The notes under the pieces are model-generated. The model searched no databases. It saw nothing but the letters and a program-made list of their open reading frames with translations, and was not told the DNA's origin. Positions 9,260 to 19,700 of a DNA stretch of 64,000 nt are shown piece after piece. How positions within the stretch are numbered: position 1 is the first letter of the stretch; every line of letters starts with the position of its first letter. A program made the position numbers and the translations under genes. This DNA comes from Peribacillus loiseleuriae (GTDB lineage: Bacteria; Bacillota; Bacilli; Bacillales; DSM-1321), in contig NZ_LFZW01000001.1 of NCBI RefSeq assembly GCF_001183985.1, positions 2,305,357 through 2,369,356 of the forward strand, in the 5' to 3' direction.

Positions 9260-11069
9260 AACTTCCTCACAGCCTGTCCCGAATGTAATGGGTCGCGCCC
9301 GTGGACCAAGAGGGTTTTCCGGACCGGTTGTTAAAGCGAAGGATAAAAAAGGAACGGTCAAACGAATTTGGCGATATATGAAAATTCGAAAAATGGCGCT
9401 GATTACAGCGATTATTTTTGTTATCTTTTCTACACTATTAGGCTTATTAGGTCCCTATTTGATTGGAGTCATCATTGATGACTACATCATTCCAAAGGAT
9501 ATTGGTGGGACACTTCGGCTTTTGGTATTATTAGCTTCTGTCTATACGGCTATCTCGATATTCACTTGGTTGCAAACGTTTTTGATGGTCCGCGTATCAT
9601 TACAGACGATTCGGATATTACGTCAGGATTTATTTGATAAATTTCAGATATTATCCTTGAGGTTTTTCGATAAACGTACACATGGAGATTTGATGAGCCG
9701 AGTGACGAATGATATTGAGAGCTTGAATAATGCGCTCAGTCAAAGCGTTATTCAAATTTTTTCTTCTATCTTAATGGTATCAGGTGTTACGATTGCGATG
9801 TTTTCACTTAATTGGGTGCTCGCCATTGTGACGCTGTTGATCATTCCAGTGATGATCTTTACGACTAAAAAAATCATCACATACAGCAGCAGTAATTTCA
9901 TCAAAAGACAGCGAGACTTGGGAGAGTTGAACGGATTTATCGAGGAGTCCATTTCAGGAAACGAAGTGATTACACTCTTTGGGAAAGAGGAAAAGACTAT
10001 TGCGAAATTCTCGGTGGTTAATGAAAGACTGCGCCATTCGGCAATGGCGGCAGATACGGTATCAGGCTTTCTTGGACCGATTAATAACTTCATTAACAAT
10101 GTAGGACTAGGATTAGTGATTGGGTTTGGTGCGATTATGACGGTCCAAGGGATGACATCTGTCGGGATCATTGCGGCCTTCGTCACGTATTCCCGCCAAT
10201 TCTTCCGGCCTATTAACCAACTATCCAGTCTATTGAATACGTTTCAGTCCGCGATAGCTGGCGCTGAGAGGGTGTTTGAAATCATGGATGAAACTCCAGA
10301 TTTGAAGGATAAAGAGAATCCGATTGCAATCGATTCCTTTCATGGCGATGTCGAATTTTCCAATGTTCACTTTTGCTATGAGGATGAAAAGCCAATCTTG
10401 AAAAATATTAATTTTAAAGTGAGGGCAGGCGAGAAAATTGCATTGGTGGGTCCAACTGGTTCGGGTAAAACGACCATCATCAATCTGTTAATGAGGTTCT
10501 ATGACATTAATTCTGGTGAAATAAAAATCGATGGTCAGGACATTAGAGATTATAAAATTAGTAAGTTGCGCAAAAAAATTGGCATTGTGCTTCAGGATAC
10601 CTTTCTATTTTCCGGGACCATCATGGAAAATATCCGTTATGGACGTTTGGAAGCAACCGATGATGAAGTCATTGCTGCGGCAAAAATGGCTTCTGCTCAT
10701 GGATACATCAAGCATTTACCCGGAAAATATCAAACGTCAATCACATCTGGTGGCTCCAATATAAGTCAGGGACAACGCCAATTGCTTGCGATTGCCAGGG
10801 CCATTTTAGCGGATTCAGATATATTGATTCTTGATGAAGCAACATCTAGCATTGATACCAGAACCGAAATTGAAATCCAAGAAGGGCTAAATCGCCTAAC
10901 TGAGGGACGAACAAGCTTTGTAATTGCCCACCGCTTAAAAACAATTGAGAATGCCGATCGGATTTTGGTTATCCATCATGGAGAGATCATTGAATTGGGT
11001 ACCCATCAGGAACTGTTGCAGAAGAAAGGCTTTTATTTCGATATGTATGATAGTCAGTTTAATATTTGA
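9252..11069 (+). CDS. ABC exporter half-transporter (multidrug type), second subunit
   Basis: A 605-aa partner of the preceding gene. The frame is open upstream to 9123, but the ATG at 9252 has the site GGAAGGAGG and overlaps the upstream stop. The N-terminus (MSKTSSQPVPNVMGRARGP) is the polar extension typical of YfiC-like partners. Six membrane segments lie between residues 55 and 340. The ATPase domain has Walker A GPTGSGKTT, signature ISQGQRQL (diverged from LSGGQ), Walker B ILILDEATSSID with the catalytic glutamate, and the switch histidine in IAHRL. It thus supplies the catalytic Glu and His that the first subunit lacks. Operon terminator function may come from the repeat hairpin at 11140-11286. 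Confidence 0.9.
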   Translation: MSKTSSQPVPNVMGRARGPRGFSGPVVKAKDKKGTVKRIWRYMKIRKMALITAIIFVIFSTLLGLLGPYLIGVIIDDYIIPKDIGGTLRLLVLLASVYTAISIFTWLQTFLMVRVSLQTIRILRQDLFDKFQILSLRFFDKRTHGDLMSRVTNDIESLNNALSQSVIQIFSSILMVSGVTIAMFSLNWVLAIVTLLIIPVMIFTTKKIITYSSSNFIKRQRDLGELNGFIEESISGNEVITLFGKEEKTIAKFSVVNERLRHSAMAADTVSGFLGPINNFINNVGLGLVIGFGAIMTVQGMTSVGIIAAFVTYSRQFFRPINQLSSLLNTFQSAIAGAERVFEIMDETPDLKDKENPIAIDSFHGDVEFSNVHFCYEDEKPILKNINFKVRAGEKIALVGPTGSGKTTIINLLMRFYDINSGEIKIDGQDIRDYKISKLRKKIGIVLQDTFLFSGTIMENIRYGRLEATDDEVIAAAKMASAHGYIKHLPGKYQTSITSGGSNISQGQRQLLAIARAILADSDILILDEATSSIDTRTEIEIQEGLNRLTEGRTSFVIAHRLKTIENADRILVIHHGEIIELGTHQELLQKKGFYFDMYDSQFNI

Positions 11070-11139
11070 GGATATGAGCAGACTGGCAATTAAGGCTGTA
11101 TCGATCCATCTTTCTTTTGGATTGTTGAAGAAGTTTACA

Positions 11140-11286
11140 AATGATCAAACCATTTATAAAAACCAAACTTAAATCTGCTAGATAAGAATCCATTTTGATC
11201 AATCTTTTCTCAGAATGGATTCTTTTTATTTATCATAAAATGTGGGTTTGCGAGGTATTTTTGATCAAACTTTATTTTAAAGCGAC
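11140..11286. repeat. Dispersed intergenic repeat, family A, copy 3 (full)
   Basis: A full copy with the same start (AATGATCAAAC), hairpin (AAGAATCCATTTTGA against TCAGAATGGATTCTT, followed by TTTTA) and end (TTTTAAAGC). It lies directly behind the ABC exporter operon and probably terminates it. Confidence 0.75.
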
Positions 11287-11530
11287 AGTTGCCTAAAAAA
11301 ATGATATTTTTCTTTTTCTCTACAAACTCCGCTTTTGATAGAGTCAGAAACCGATTTTCGTTCAAACTCGGCATTAAACTAATTCATAGCTATCTAGTGT
11401 TTTCTAGTGTAACCGCCAAGTAGAAATGAACACTTTCTTACCTAAAGATGCTAAATAAGATTGAACACTCTTTTTCCAGTAGAGACGTGCGCTTTATTTG
11501 GAGAGGCGGACATGATAGCTTTTGTCGGAT

Positions 11531-11562
11531 GAGCCAGATTTGTTGATATATCTGGCTTTTTG
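11531..11562 (+). terminator. Terminator-like hairpin in decayed region
   Basis: AGCCAGAT and ATCTGGCT form a stem followed by TTTTT. No intact gene precedes it. The stretch 11290-11740 contains no gene; AACACTTT and AAGTGTTCA motifs suggest the end of a lost insertion sequence, but this is not secure. Confidence 0.45.
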
Positions 11563-11744
11563 GCTAGTAATCCTGCCCGCAGAGGCTCCGATTAAAGTGA
11601 CAAACATTCTAAACTAATTTCCAGTAATTTGTTCACTACTATTTCGTAAAAAGTGTTCAAAGTTATGGATAGATTATGGAAGAAGTCATTGTACGTTTAT
11701 TTTTTATTTGAAATAATAATAACTGGACTAACTTCCATATTTGG

Positions 11745-12112
11745 GTAAGCGTCAAACTGTCCCCACCTACATATAGAATCAGTTCCATTTCATAATCTCC
11801 TTACGTACAAGACGGAATGGAGATTTTTTATGATTATTATGGATCAATCAAGAAAGTTGAAGAATCGGGTGGACGCTTGTAGTTCCAGTGGTTTAAGCAT
11901 CCGTTAGTGTTGTTAGGTTCATCAAGTGAAATACTCCTAATTTTATTATTGGTAGAAAAGGTTCAATGGTGTAGTAAAGCAATCATTTTGCCAATGGCTG
12001 CCGGTTATCTTTTCCGATGAGAAGGAAGAGCTATCTTCTCTTCTCCATATTTGCGACGTAATGTTGGAAATCCATCATCCTTTCGACAGGTTATAAAGGT
12101 GCTAATTGAACA
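11745..12112 (+). mobile_element. Left part of an IS66-family element (degenerate)
   Basis: The sequence GTAAGCGTCAAACTGTCCCC at 11745 resembles IS66-type terminal repeats, which begin GTAAGCG. Between here and the tnpB gene the usual tnpA gene is missing or so degraded that only scraps are left. The right end of the element was not found. Confidence 0.45.
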
Positions 12113-12559
12113 ATGATCCATGACACGACGATTGAACAGGTTTATTTGGCGCAAAGGGCAACCGATTTACGCAAGTCTATTGATGGACTTGCAGCGATTG
12201 TAAAGGAAGAGTTCGACCTGAACCCTTTTTCATCTAGTTTGTTTGTCTTCTATAATCGCTCACGCGATAAAGTAAAGATTCTTGTCTGGGATCACAATGG
12301 ATTTTGGCTTTATTACCACCGTTTGGAGAAGGGGACATTCAATTGGCCATCAGAAAAAGATAGGATTCCTTTATCCGTCACAAGGAGACAACTCAGGTGG
12401 TTATTGGATGGCCTTCCTCTTCATCAAAAACAAACGCATCGGGAGGTCAAAGCTCGCATAATTGTATATTATTGGTTGGGAAAGAAGGGATATGACGAAT
12501 CTTGGAGAATATATTCCAACATGAAAAAGATGACGAAGCAAACTCCCCTTAGCCCATGA
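12113..12559 (+). pseudogene. tnpB: IS66-family TnpB (Orf2) protein, in a broken element
   Basis: The first ~115 residues match the IS66 accessory protein TnpB: VYLAQRATDLRKSIDGLAAIV, NPFSSSLFVFYNRSRDKVKILVWD and the C-terminal LRWLLDGLPLHQ. The reading frame runs about 30 residues past the normal end (from KARIIVYYW onwards), so the native stop has been lost. The main transposase TnpC, normally next, is absent; the sequence after 12560 goes straight into a recombinase fragment. The element cannot move by itself. Confidence 0.75.
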
Positions 12560-12639
12560 GATAATCTCCTTACATACTACATGTGGAGGTTTTTTATGAA
12601 AAAACAGTTAATAAAGAAAGAAAGCTTATATCCAAGACT

Positions 12640-13000
12640 TTAAGAAAGTGGATTATCAAAAGCTGCTTGGTGCTAAAAACAGAACCTACCGGTTCATCGA
12701 CTCTATTACTAGCTGATAAAATTATCACCTCAAGTGGAAGATTTGATTCGACAACACCTACAGGGCGTGCGATGTTTGGTATGCTCGCTGTTTTCACTGA
12801 ATATGAACATGACATCATCCAACAATGGAAAAAAAGCCGGTCTTGATGCTGCCCGCAAACAAGGACGTCTTGAAGATCGTCCAGCCATCGATGAAAAAAC
12901 AAAACGCAATGTCGTTACGCTATTTCAAGTAGGAGACAGTGTAGTTGATATAGCAGAGGAATTTAGTATTGGGGTCTGCCGATATCCACCATCAAGCGTA
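12640..13000 (+). pseudogene. Serine recombinase (resolvase) fragment with frameshift
   Basis: Two frames together give a resolvase-type sequence. The first reads KIITSSGRFDSTTPTGRAMF then GMLAVFTEYEHDIIQQ, the end of the catalytic domain. After a frameshift near 12825 it continues KAGLDAARKQGRLEDRP and a helix-turn-helix segment (DEKTKRNVVTLFQVGDSVVD). The N-terminal part with the catalytic serine is missing. It may come from a Tn3-type transposon; a Tn3 transposase fragment lies at 37854. Confidence 0.75.
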
Positions 13001-13264
13001 GTTAAAATACTCCTAACAAAGACGGAGAATACTTTATGAAGTAGCTTATCACGATTTACATGGAATTTAAAAAGCGAAATTGGATACGTCCAAAGAACTG
13101 AAGACCTCTCGGTTTAGAGGGGACCAGGGGAAACCTTTGCACAGGTGATGAGGGAAAACTTGACGCAATCAATGGGCGATTGGCTGAAGAACGTGATGAA
13201 AAGCGTTATTAACTAAAGGGCAAGTATGTGTTGCAATTCTTGACTCACAGTTTTGAGAAATCCA

Positions 13265-13294
13265 TTAGACATTCCAGCCAATAAAATTTATGAT
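13265..13294 (+). promoter_or_regulatory. Promoter of the c-di-GMP riboswitch transcript
   Basis: TTAGAC (13265-13270) and TATGAT (13289-13294) with an 18-bp spacer resemble a SigA promoter. The expected start near 13301 leaves the aptamer close to the 5' end of the RNA. The stretch 13040-13260 holds no gene I can support. Confidence 0.5.
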
Positions 13295-13308
13295 GAACAT
13301 ATAACAAC

Positions 13309-13403
13309 ATACATATTCACGATAATGGCAAACCTGTCGTAAGGCAGCGACGCAAAACTATAGAGCCTGAGGGCGAAAGCTCACGGTAGCCAGTTACCGA
13401 ATG
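13309..13403 (+). ncRNA. Cyclic-di-GMP class I (GEMM) riboswitch aptamer
   Basis: The conserved GEMM-I elements appear in order: CACG, GGCAAACC, the tetraloop-bearing P2 arm, then GGCAGCGACGCAAA, GAGCCT, a variable P3 hairpin (GAGGGCGAAAGCTC) and GGTAGCCAGTTACC. A short P1 is formed by ATTC (about 13314) and GAAT (13399-13402). The RNA senses cyclic di-GMP, a second messenger of the motile-sessile switch. It sits immediately before an intrinsic terminator and the extracellular glycan locus. Whether ligand turns expression on or off cannot be told: P1 abuts, but hardly overlaps, the terminator stem. Confidence 0.9.
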
Positions 13404-13458
13404 AAAAACGGAATAAGAACAAAAGTAGCAAATTTTATTCTTATTCCGTTTTTGGACA
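13404..13458 (+). terminator. Riboswitch expression-platform terminator
   Basis: AAAAACGGAATAAGAA (13404-13419) pairs perfectly over 16 bp with TTCTTATTCCGTTTTT (13438-13453), giving an intrinsic terminator one base after the aptamer's closing helix. It lies about 85 bp upstream of the first gene, so it would gate transcription of that gene. Confidence 0.85.
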
Positions 13459-13541
13459 CAGTTCGGTGTACAAACCGATCTGTGTTTTTTATTTGCAGAT
13501 TTGGCCCTATGTAGATGAAACCAAGAAGGGCGAGGATAGTA

Positions 13542-14435
13542 ATGAAAAAACTAATCCATCTATTATGTGGAATTTTTTTGATGCTCCACGTATTTCCGGG
13601 AATGGCGGTGGCGGCTGACTCGAAATACACCTATCAAAATTCTACGAATTTATCGACATGGTTATGGGATACTTCCAGAATTGTTTCTGAACCAGACACA
13701 GTTATTAATAATTTAGTGCTTCATCATGTTAACGATCTATTTCTGCAGATTGATACGACAATCGAACAACAGGTATATCGGGAGTTTATCAGCAAGGCGA
13801 CTGTTAATGGAATTCGTATACATGCACTGGACGGTGCACCTGAATGGTTAACCGATCAAAAGATGCAGAATGCATTTCTGAAATGGTTGAACAGCTATCA
13901 GAAGGCTGCATTAGCGGATGAGAAATTTAAGGGAATACACTTAGATGTCGAACCCTACGAGCATGAACAGTATGAAGTGAAGCCTCATGATCTTTTGGTG
14001 CGATATCAATCGATGATGATCACAATGAGGAATCAAGCCAATACACTGAATTTAGAGTTTGGAATAGATATTCCTTTTTGGTTTTACGGTGTGATGTATA
14101 ACAACAAATATGGAAAAGGAAATATGGCTGAGTGGCTCTGTAAACACGTGGAATTTATAACCATTATGGCCTACCGAGATACAGGGGCTGGAACTGACGG
14201 AATCATCGGCATTTCAGCTGCGGAAATGAAATTATTTCATAAATATAATGTTAAGGGTACCATTGCCGTAGAAACCGGACGCCTCGCAGAAGATTATAAA
14301 TTTGTAACCTTCTATGAAGAGGGAAAAGATTATCTCTATGAGCAATTGAATCTTGTATATAAGCATTACAATGCTGAACCAGCATTGTACGGAATAGCAA
14401 TTCATCATTACGACAGTTGGATGGCTATGTCATAA
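13542..14435 (+). CDS. Secreted TIM-barrel protein, glycosidase-like, under riboswitch control
   Basis: A 297-aa protein with a clear signal peptide (MKKLIHLLCGIFLM to AVAADS). The frame opens at 13515, but the ATG at 13542 has the site GGGCGAGG and begins the signal sequence. The mature part looks like an eight-stranded barrel of the glycosidase type. It has a strand ending GIHLDVEPYEHE, with acidic residues where GH18-like enzymes carry DxE, and a later strand EFITIMAYRDTG. I cannot name the family or substrate. It is the only gene between the riboswitch and the terminator at 14446, so it may be the most directly c-di-GMP-controlled protein. Likely role: trimming or release of the polysaccharide made by the downstream synthase (inference). 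Confidence 0.75.
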   Translation: MKKLIHLLCGIFLMLHVFPGMAVAADSKYTYQNSTNLSTWLWDTSRIVSEPDTVINNLVLHHVNDLFLQIDTTIEQQVYREFISKATVNGIRIHALDGAPEWLTDQKMQNAFLKWLNSYQKAALADEKFKGIHLDVEPYEHEQYEVKPHDLLVRYQSMMITMRNQANTLNLEFGIDIPFWFYGVMYNNKYGKGNMAEWLCKHVEFITIMAYRDTGAGTDGIIGISAAEMKLFHKYNVKGTIAVETGRLAEDYKFVTFYEEGKDYLYEQLNLVYKHYNAEPALYGIAIHHYDSWMAMS

Positions 14436-14445
14436 GCCTTTTTGC

Positions 14446-14482
14446 AGTAACCCCCGGAATGAAAGCCAGGGGTTACTATTAT
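14446..14482 (+). terminator. Intrinsic terminator after the riboswitch-controlled gene
   Basis: AGTAACCCC and GGGGTTACT form a strong stem followed by ATTATTTT. It separates the secreted protein gene from the four-gene cluster behind, although readthrough is possible. Confidence 0.65.
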
Positions 14483-14513
14483 TTTAACGGGTCTATCATA
14501 CTATTATTTAATA

Positions 14514-14543
14514 TTGACGCATATGTAAAAATGCCTATATAAT
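14514..14543 (+). promoter_or_regulatory. SigA-type promoter of the glycan synthesis cluster
   Basis: TTGACG (14514-14519) and TATAAT (14538-14543) with an 18-bp spacer, about 20 bp before the gene start at 14563, whose ribosome site is TGGAGGC. This gives the synthase cluster its own start in addition to any readthrough from the riboswitch. Confidence 0.65.
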
Positions 14544-14562
14544 AACACTCGAACTGGAGGCT

Positions 14563-16770
14563 ATGAACGTGAAGACTAAAATGAAGGTTTCACTCGGAAT
14601 TGGGATAATATTTATCGTAGTATGTATAATAATTGGCTATCAAGTTTTCTTTTCGAATACCGATACAAATAATAGTGATAGGGCCGCTCTCCCTCAGGAA
14701 GTGGGTGTCCGCTATATAAGTAAGACTGATCAAGACTCGCTCTATGTTAAAAAAGGTGCAAAGTGGGAAAAGATGTTTATCCAAGGTGTAAACATCGGAG
14801 CTGGCAAGCCAGGTGCTTTTCCTGGAGAACTTGCGATTACGTATGATGAATACTACAGATGGTTCACTTATATATCCGATATGAATGCCAATACAATTAG
14901 GGTCTACACTACGTTGCGTCCACAATTTTACAATGCATTATTTGATTTTAACCAAGCTGCAGAAAAAGAAGGTAAAGAGCCGATTTATGTCATTCATGGA
15001 GTTTGGGTCAATGAGAATGACATTTTGAGCATTGAAGATGCATTTGGCGAAGACAGTAAAATTATGAAGGATGTCATCAAGAGCGGTCAAGATATTGTTG
15101 ACATCATGCATGGGGATAGCTATCTGCCTGTTAATAAAGGGTATGCGGACGGTACTTATACAACAGATATATCACAGTATGTGATTGGATGGATATTAGG
15201 TATAGAGTGGGATCCGTCCTTTGTTGCAGGAACGAATGATAATAATGCCGATCGCAATAAATACAACGGGAAGTTTCTATATACGGTAGATGCCTCCCCA
15301 TTTGAAGCTTTCCTAGCGGAAGTCGGAGATAAGATCATCGATTATGAAATGACTAAATATAATATGCAAAGACCGGTTGCCCTTTCGAATTGGGTAACGA
15401 CCGACCCACTTGAGCATCCTAACGAACCGTATGTAAACGAAGATCTTGTGGAAGTGAATGTAGAACATGTGAAATGGAATAACAATTATAAACCGGGTAT
15501 GTTTGTCTCGTACCATGTCTATCCATACTATCCTGATTCCTTTAGCTTTCAAACTGACTATATCACATACAAGGGCCCAGATGGAAAACTAGATCCATAT
15601 TTAGCTTATCTAGAAGATCTAAAGACCGTACATTCGATGCCCATCGTCATATCAGAGTTCGGAATCCCAGCTTCAAGAGGAAAGGCGCATGAGAACAGGG
15701 TAACAGGATTTAATCAAGGCTTTATCGATGAAGAGACACAAGGTGAGATGTTGGTGCACATGATTAACGACATTCATATTGCGAATCTAGCTGGAGGAAT
15801 TTCTTTTTCTTGGCAGGATGAATGGTTCAAGAGGACGTGGAATAATAGTGACCTTGATGTGATAGACTCTAGGCCGTATTGGTCGAATACACAGACGAAC
15901 GAGCAGCATTTTGGTCTATTAGCCTTTGATCCTGGCAGCTCTGAAAGCATTACTAATGTTGATGGTCAGGTAAATGATTGGGCGAACGACTCACCGTTCT
16001 ATGAAGATGATGACAAGAAGCTGTATGTGAATAGCGATGAGGCGTACCTTTATTTAAGAGTGGACTCTTCCAGTTATAATTTCAAGAATGACACCTTGTT
16101 AATACCGATTGACACCATAGATGAACAAGGTAACCAAAAATTCCCTGAGTATGACACAACGTTTAGCAAGAGTGCGGATTTTGTGCTTAAAATCCACGGA
16201 CAAGATAACTCCCATTTACTAGTTGATGCTTATTATGATAATTATTATTTCCGCTATGCGGTTTTATCCGATCTTATTGAGAAGAATGAAGCATTCCATT
16301 CGAAAAATTCAGGTATATTCAATCCTATTAGGCTAGCGCTTAATAAGAAAATGATCGTTCCTCCAGAAAAAACAGTTATTCCATTTACCGGATATGAGAC
16401 AGGATTGCTTTTATATGGGATATCCAATCCCGATCGTACGGAGTACAATTCATTAAGCGATTTTTATTACGAAGACGGGCATCTAGAAATCAGAATTCCA
16501 TGGCAATTATTAAATGTGATGGACCCATCGAAGAAGGTTGTTATTGATGATATGCACGCTCGCGGTAAAATATCTCCTCTACAAGTGAACGGCTTTAATA
16601 TTGGAATTGAATGGATCAAAGATGATTCTGCCAAGGGCGCTCAGGATCTAACTATGAAGGAATACAATTGGAAGCAATGGGATCAACCTACATACCATGA
16701 GAGACTGAAGAAGTCCTACTATATTGTACAACAAGGTTTTAAAGAACTATTAGATGCAAATAAGGAATGA
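14563..16770 (+). CDS. Membrane-anchored glycosidase-like protein with C-terminal CBM9/DOMON-like domain
   Basis: 735 aa. One N-terminal membrane segment (residues 8-30) anchors it with the bulk outside. Residues ~60-460 read as a clan GH-A-like TIM barrel: FIQGVNIGAGKPG, ANTIRVYTTLRPQFYNALFD, a strand IGWILGIEWDP where the acid/base glutamate would be expected, and MPIVISEFGIP with the likely nucleophile glutamate. Residues ~470-730 form a beta-sandwich-like region (KLYVNSDEAYLYLRVD, then LEIRIPWQLLNVMDPS) of CBM9/DOMON type. It is a paralogue of the C-terminal two-thirds of the next protein. Its role may be processing or binding of the nascent polymer. Both family assignments rest on motif reading only. 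Confidence 0.7.
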   Translation: MNVKTKMKVSLGIGIIFIVVCIIIGYQVFFSNTDTNNSDRAALPQEVGVRYISKTDQDSLYVKKGAKWEKMFIQGVNIGAGKPGAFPGELAITYDEYYRWFTYISDMNANTIRVYTTLRPQFYNALFDFNQAAEKEGKEPIYVIHGVWVNENDILSIEDAFGEDSKIMKDVIKSGQDIVDIMHGDSYLPVNKGYADGTYTTDISQYVIGWILGIEWDPSFVAGTNDNNADRNKYNGKFLYTVDASPFEAFLAEVGDKIIDYEMTKYNMQRPVALSNWVTTDPLEHPNEPYVNEDLVEVNVEHVKWNNNYKPGMFVSYHVYPYYPDSFSFQTDYITYKGPDGKLDPYLAYLEDLKTVHSMPIVISEFGIPASRGKAHENRVTGFNQGFIDEETQGEMLVHMINDIHIANLAGGISFSWQDEWFKRTWNNSDLDVIDSRPYWSNTQTNEQHFGLLAFDPGSSESITNVDGQVNDWANDSPFYEDDDKKLYVNSDEAYLYLRVDSSSYNFKNDTLLIPIDTIDEQGNQKFPEYDTTFSKSADFVLKIHGQDNSHLLVDAYYDNYYFRYAVLSDLIEKNEAFHSKNSGIFNPIRLALNKKMIVPPEKTVIPFTGYETGLLLYGISNPDRTEYNSLSDFYYEDGHLEIRIPWQLLNVMDPSKKVVIDDMHARGKISPLQVNGFNIGIEWIKDDSAKGAQDLTMKEYNWKQWDQPTYHERLKKSYYIVQQGFKELLDANKE

Positions 16771-16786
16771 ACAGAGGATTAGACAA

Positions 16787-19700
16787 ATGATAAAAAAAAG
16801 AGTTAATTTTCGTTATTGGGTTTTGTTATTTCTATTCATTGTTCTAGTGATACCCTTTGGTTGGTGGTACCTTACACCAAGCAAGGATCTCGATATCGTT
16901 GTGCTCAATAAGACGTTTCCTGTCGAGAAGAATGCATCTGGAGAAATGATTAAGCTGGATTACAGTAAACAGCGTGGTTTGTACTGGTTAATGGGTTACC
17001 TTGGGATCAAAAATCCGGAGACGAACAAATCCTATAATGTTAGTAAAGATTATTATGGTAATTTTCTTGTTGGAGGGGAATTTGTTAACAAACCGCTTCA
17101 AAAGCTAACCAATGTGCCAGATGTAATCTTCTTGTCAGATATGTATGGAACCGGTAAATCGAAAATCAATGGCGAAGAACCCGAGGGTGTATCCGGCTTA
17201 ACGAAAGATGAAATTGGTCTTATTTCAACGTATTATGCGAAAGGAACGGCTGTTATTGGCGAATATAACATCGCTGGAGATCCGACAAAGAAAACCGTAT
17301 CGAAGGAATTAGAAGAGATTTTCGGTGTGAATTTTACGGGGGTAGCGGGCAAGTTCTTCTCGGACTTGTCTTCTAGCGCTGATGTTCCCAATTGGATTCG
17401 AGACATCTATGAACAACAATATGGAAAAAAATGGAAATTAAAAGGCGGCGGAATTGTAATCGCAGGAAATAATAGAATTGTTGTGCTGCAACGAGATATT
17501 GGTTTTACAGGAAAATCAATTCAGATAGCTATGACAGAGGATAACGTCAACCATTATGGTACAGAAACAGTTGATTATTACAATTGGTTTGAAATTGTTA
17601 AGCCATCCGAAGAAGCAACTGTTCTTGCCTGGTTTAACTTGAATCTTACAGAAGAGGGGAAAAATCAGTTAATGCCGTTTGGTCTTGATGATCAATTTCC
17701 TGCCATTATTGCGAATCAATCAACATATCAACATTCTTATTACCTGGCTGGAGATTTCACGGATTATAGAGGGCCTGATAAGATTAAACAATTTTTTGGG
17801 GCTGCAACATTATATAAGTATTTTAGTGTGAATAGCGAGGGCGATTTATCCTATTTCTACTGGCATTTCTACGTACCTTTTATGTCCAAGCTGTTAAAGG
17901 AGATAGAGCCATTAGACCAGGATATCTTCAAGGCTGTTAATGAGGTAGCTGATGACGGTTCTCGGCTTGTGTCTAAGATTGTCGATAAACAGTTTGCTGT
18001 ATATCAGAACGGTGTTTGGAAGCCCTTGTATATTAATGGTGTCAATATAGGATCAACAGTTCCTGGGGATGCTGATGGCACTTTACCTAATGACCCAGCC
18101 TTTTATACGGACTGGTTTGAACAAATTGCTAACATGAATGCAAATACGATTAGAGTCTACACAAGAATGCCTTCCGTTTTTTATCGTGCGCTGGATACTT
18201 ACAATTATAATCATCCCGATCAATTGCTTTATTTATTACAGAATATATCGGTGGATCATGAGCCGGTGTCGGGGAATTATCTGGATGAAGCGTATCAATC
18301 AGCCTTCGAACAAGAAGTAGAAAATACGGTTAATGCCATTCATGGAAACGCGGATATAAAAAAAGCAGATGGAAAGGGTTCCGACCTTTATGCTAATGAC
18401 GTATCGAGTTACTTACTTGGATATTTGGTTGACCCAGAATTAAGTATGGACAATGTGGCTCTAACTGATGCAGGCAATTCAACGTATCAATTCAATGGTG
18501 AATATGTATCTGCTACAGTTGAGGCAACACCAACTGAAGCATGGCTAGCATCGATTATTAATAAAACCTATCAATACGAACAAACAAACTACAGCATGCA
18601 ACACCCATCATCGATTGTCAGCATTCCCGAACTGGAAACCTTATATAAGGAGAAGTACAATCCTATTGGACAACTAAACAACATATCGCTTGATATTACT
18701 AATCACATGGTTATCACGAACAAGGTTACAAGTGGGTTCTTCGGAGCGTATGACATCTTTCCAGATCAACCAGGCTTAATGAATGGCGAAACGAATGAAG
18801 CCCATCCTTCTTTCACTGGATATAAGGAATATCTGAACAATTTGGTGACATCCCAGAGGAAATATCCGGTTCTGATCAGCGAGTTTGGTCTTTCGACAAG
18901 CGGGAGTACGACGGAAAATCAGCAAGGCGAAGGACTTGTATCTTTAATTAAGATAATTAGAGATAGCGGAGCGATGGGAGGGCTTGTATATGAATGGGCT
19001 GATGAATGGGGACAAAGCAGTGAATTCACATCTTCTTTAATGATTCCCTATAAGCATGGGATCTTGTGGCATAATACCGTTGACCCTGCACAAAATTATG
19101 GCATCGTGGCTTTGGATTCTCCAATTCCTACAGACTATACAATGAATCTTCGCGGTTCAGACTTACTGAGTATGTTATCTTTTACTACAGATGAATCGTA
19201 CTTCTATATCAAAGCTGTAATGAATGACTTACCAGATTTTAATAAGCAAAAAATCATGATCTATCTGGATACGATAGACAGAAAAAATGGCGAATACATG
19301 TTAGCACCAGATGTGAATGAAAACTGGTCTGGCGTTGAGTTCAATATTAACATTAAAAGTCAGGACAAGGCTGATTTATTGGTTATACCTAATTACAATG
19401 CAAGTCGGGGATCGTATTATACTTCCATTTCCGCCACGGGGGTATTCGAAAGAATGACGAGGCAGTTGACACCTGAATACGTAACGAAGTCTGGTGTAAA
19501 GATTGCTGCCACAATTGAGGATGGATCGACATTAATCCCAGGCCGTTTCAAGAATAGCGATAGTCATTTTTACTTCGATGGTAACACGTTGAATGTAAGA
19601 ATCCCTTGGGCAAGGCTGAACTTTACCGATCCATCACGCTTGCTTGTATTGAATGATGAGAAGAATAAAGATTTACTCGTGAATAAGAAAGATACCCTTT

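Noticed and set aside
13040..13260. Second riboswitch upstream of the c-di-GMP aptamer
   Set aside because: GC-rich patches such as CCTCTCGGTTTAGAGGGGACC do not match any aptamer core I know; more likely element debris.
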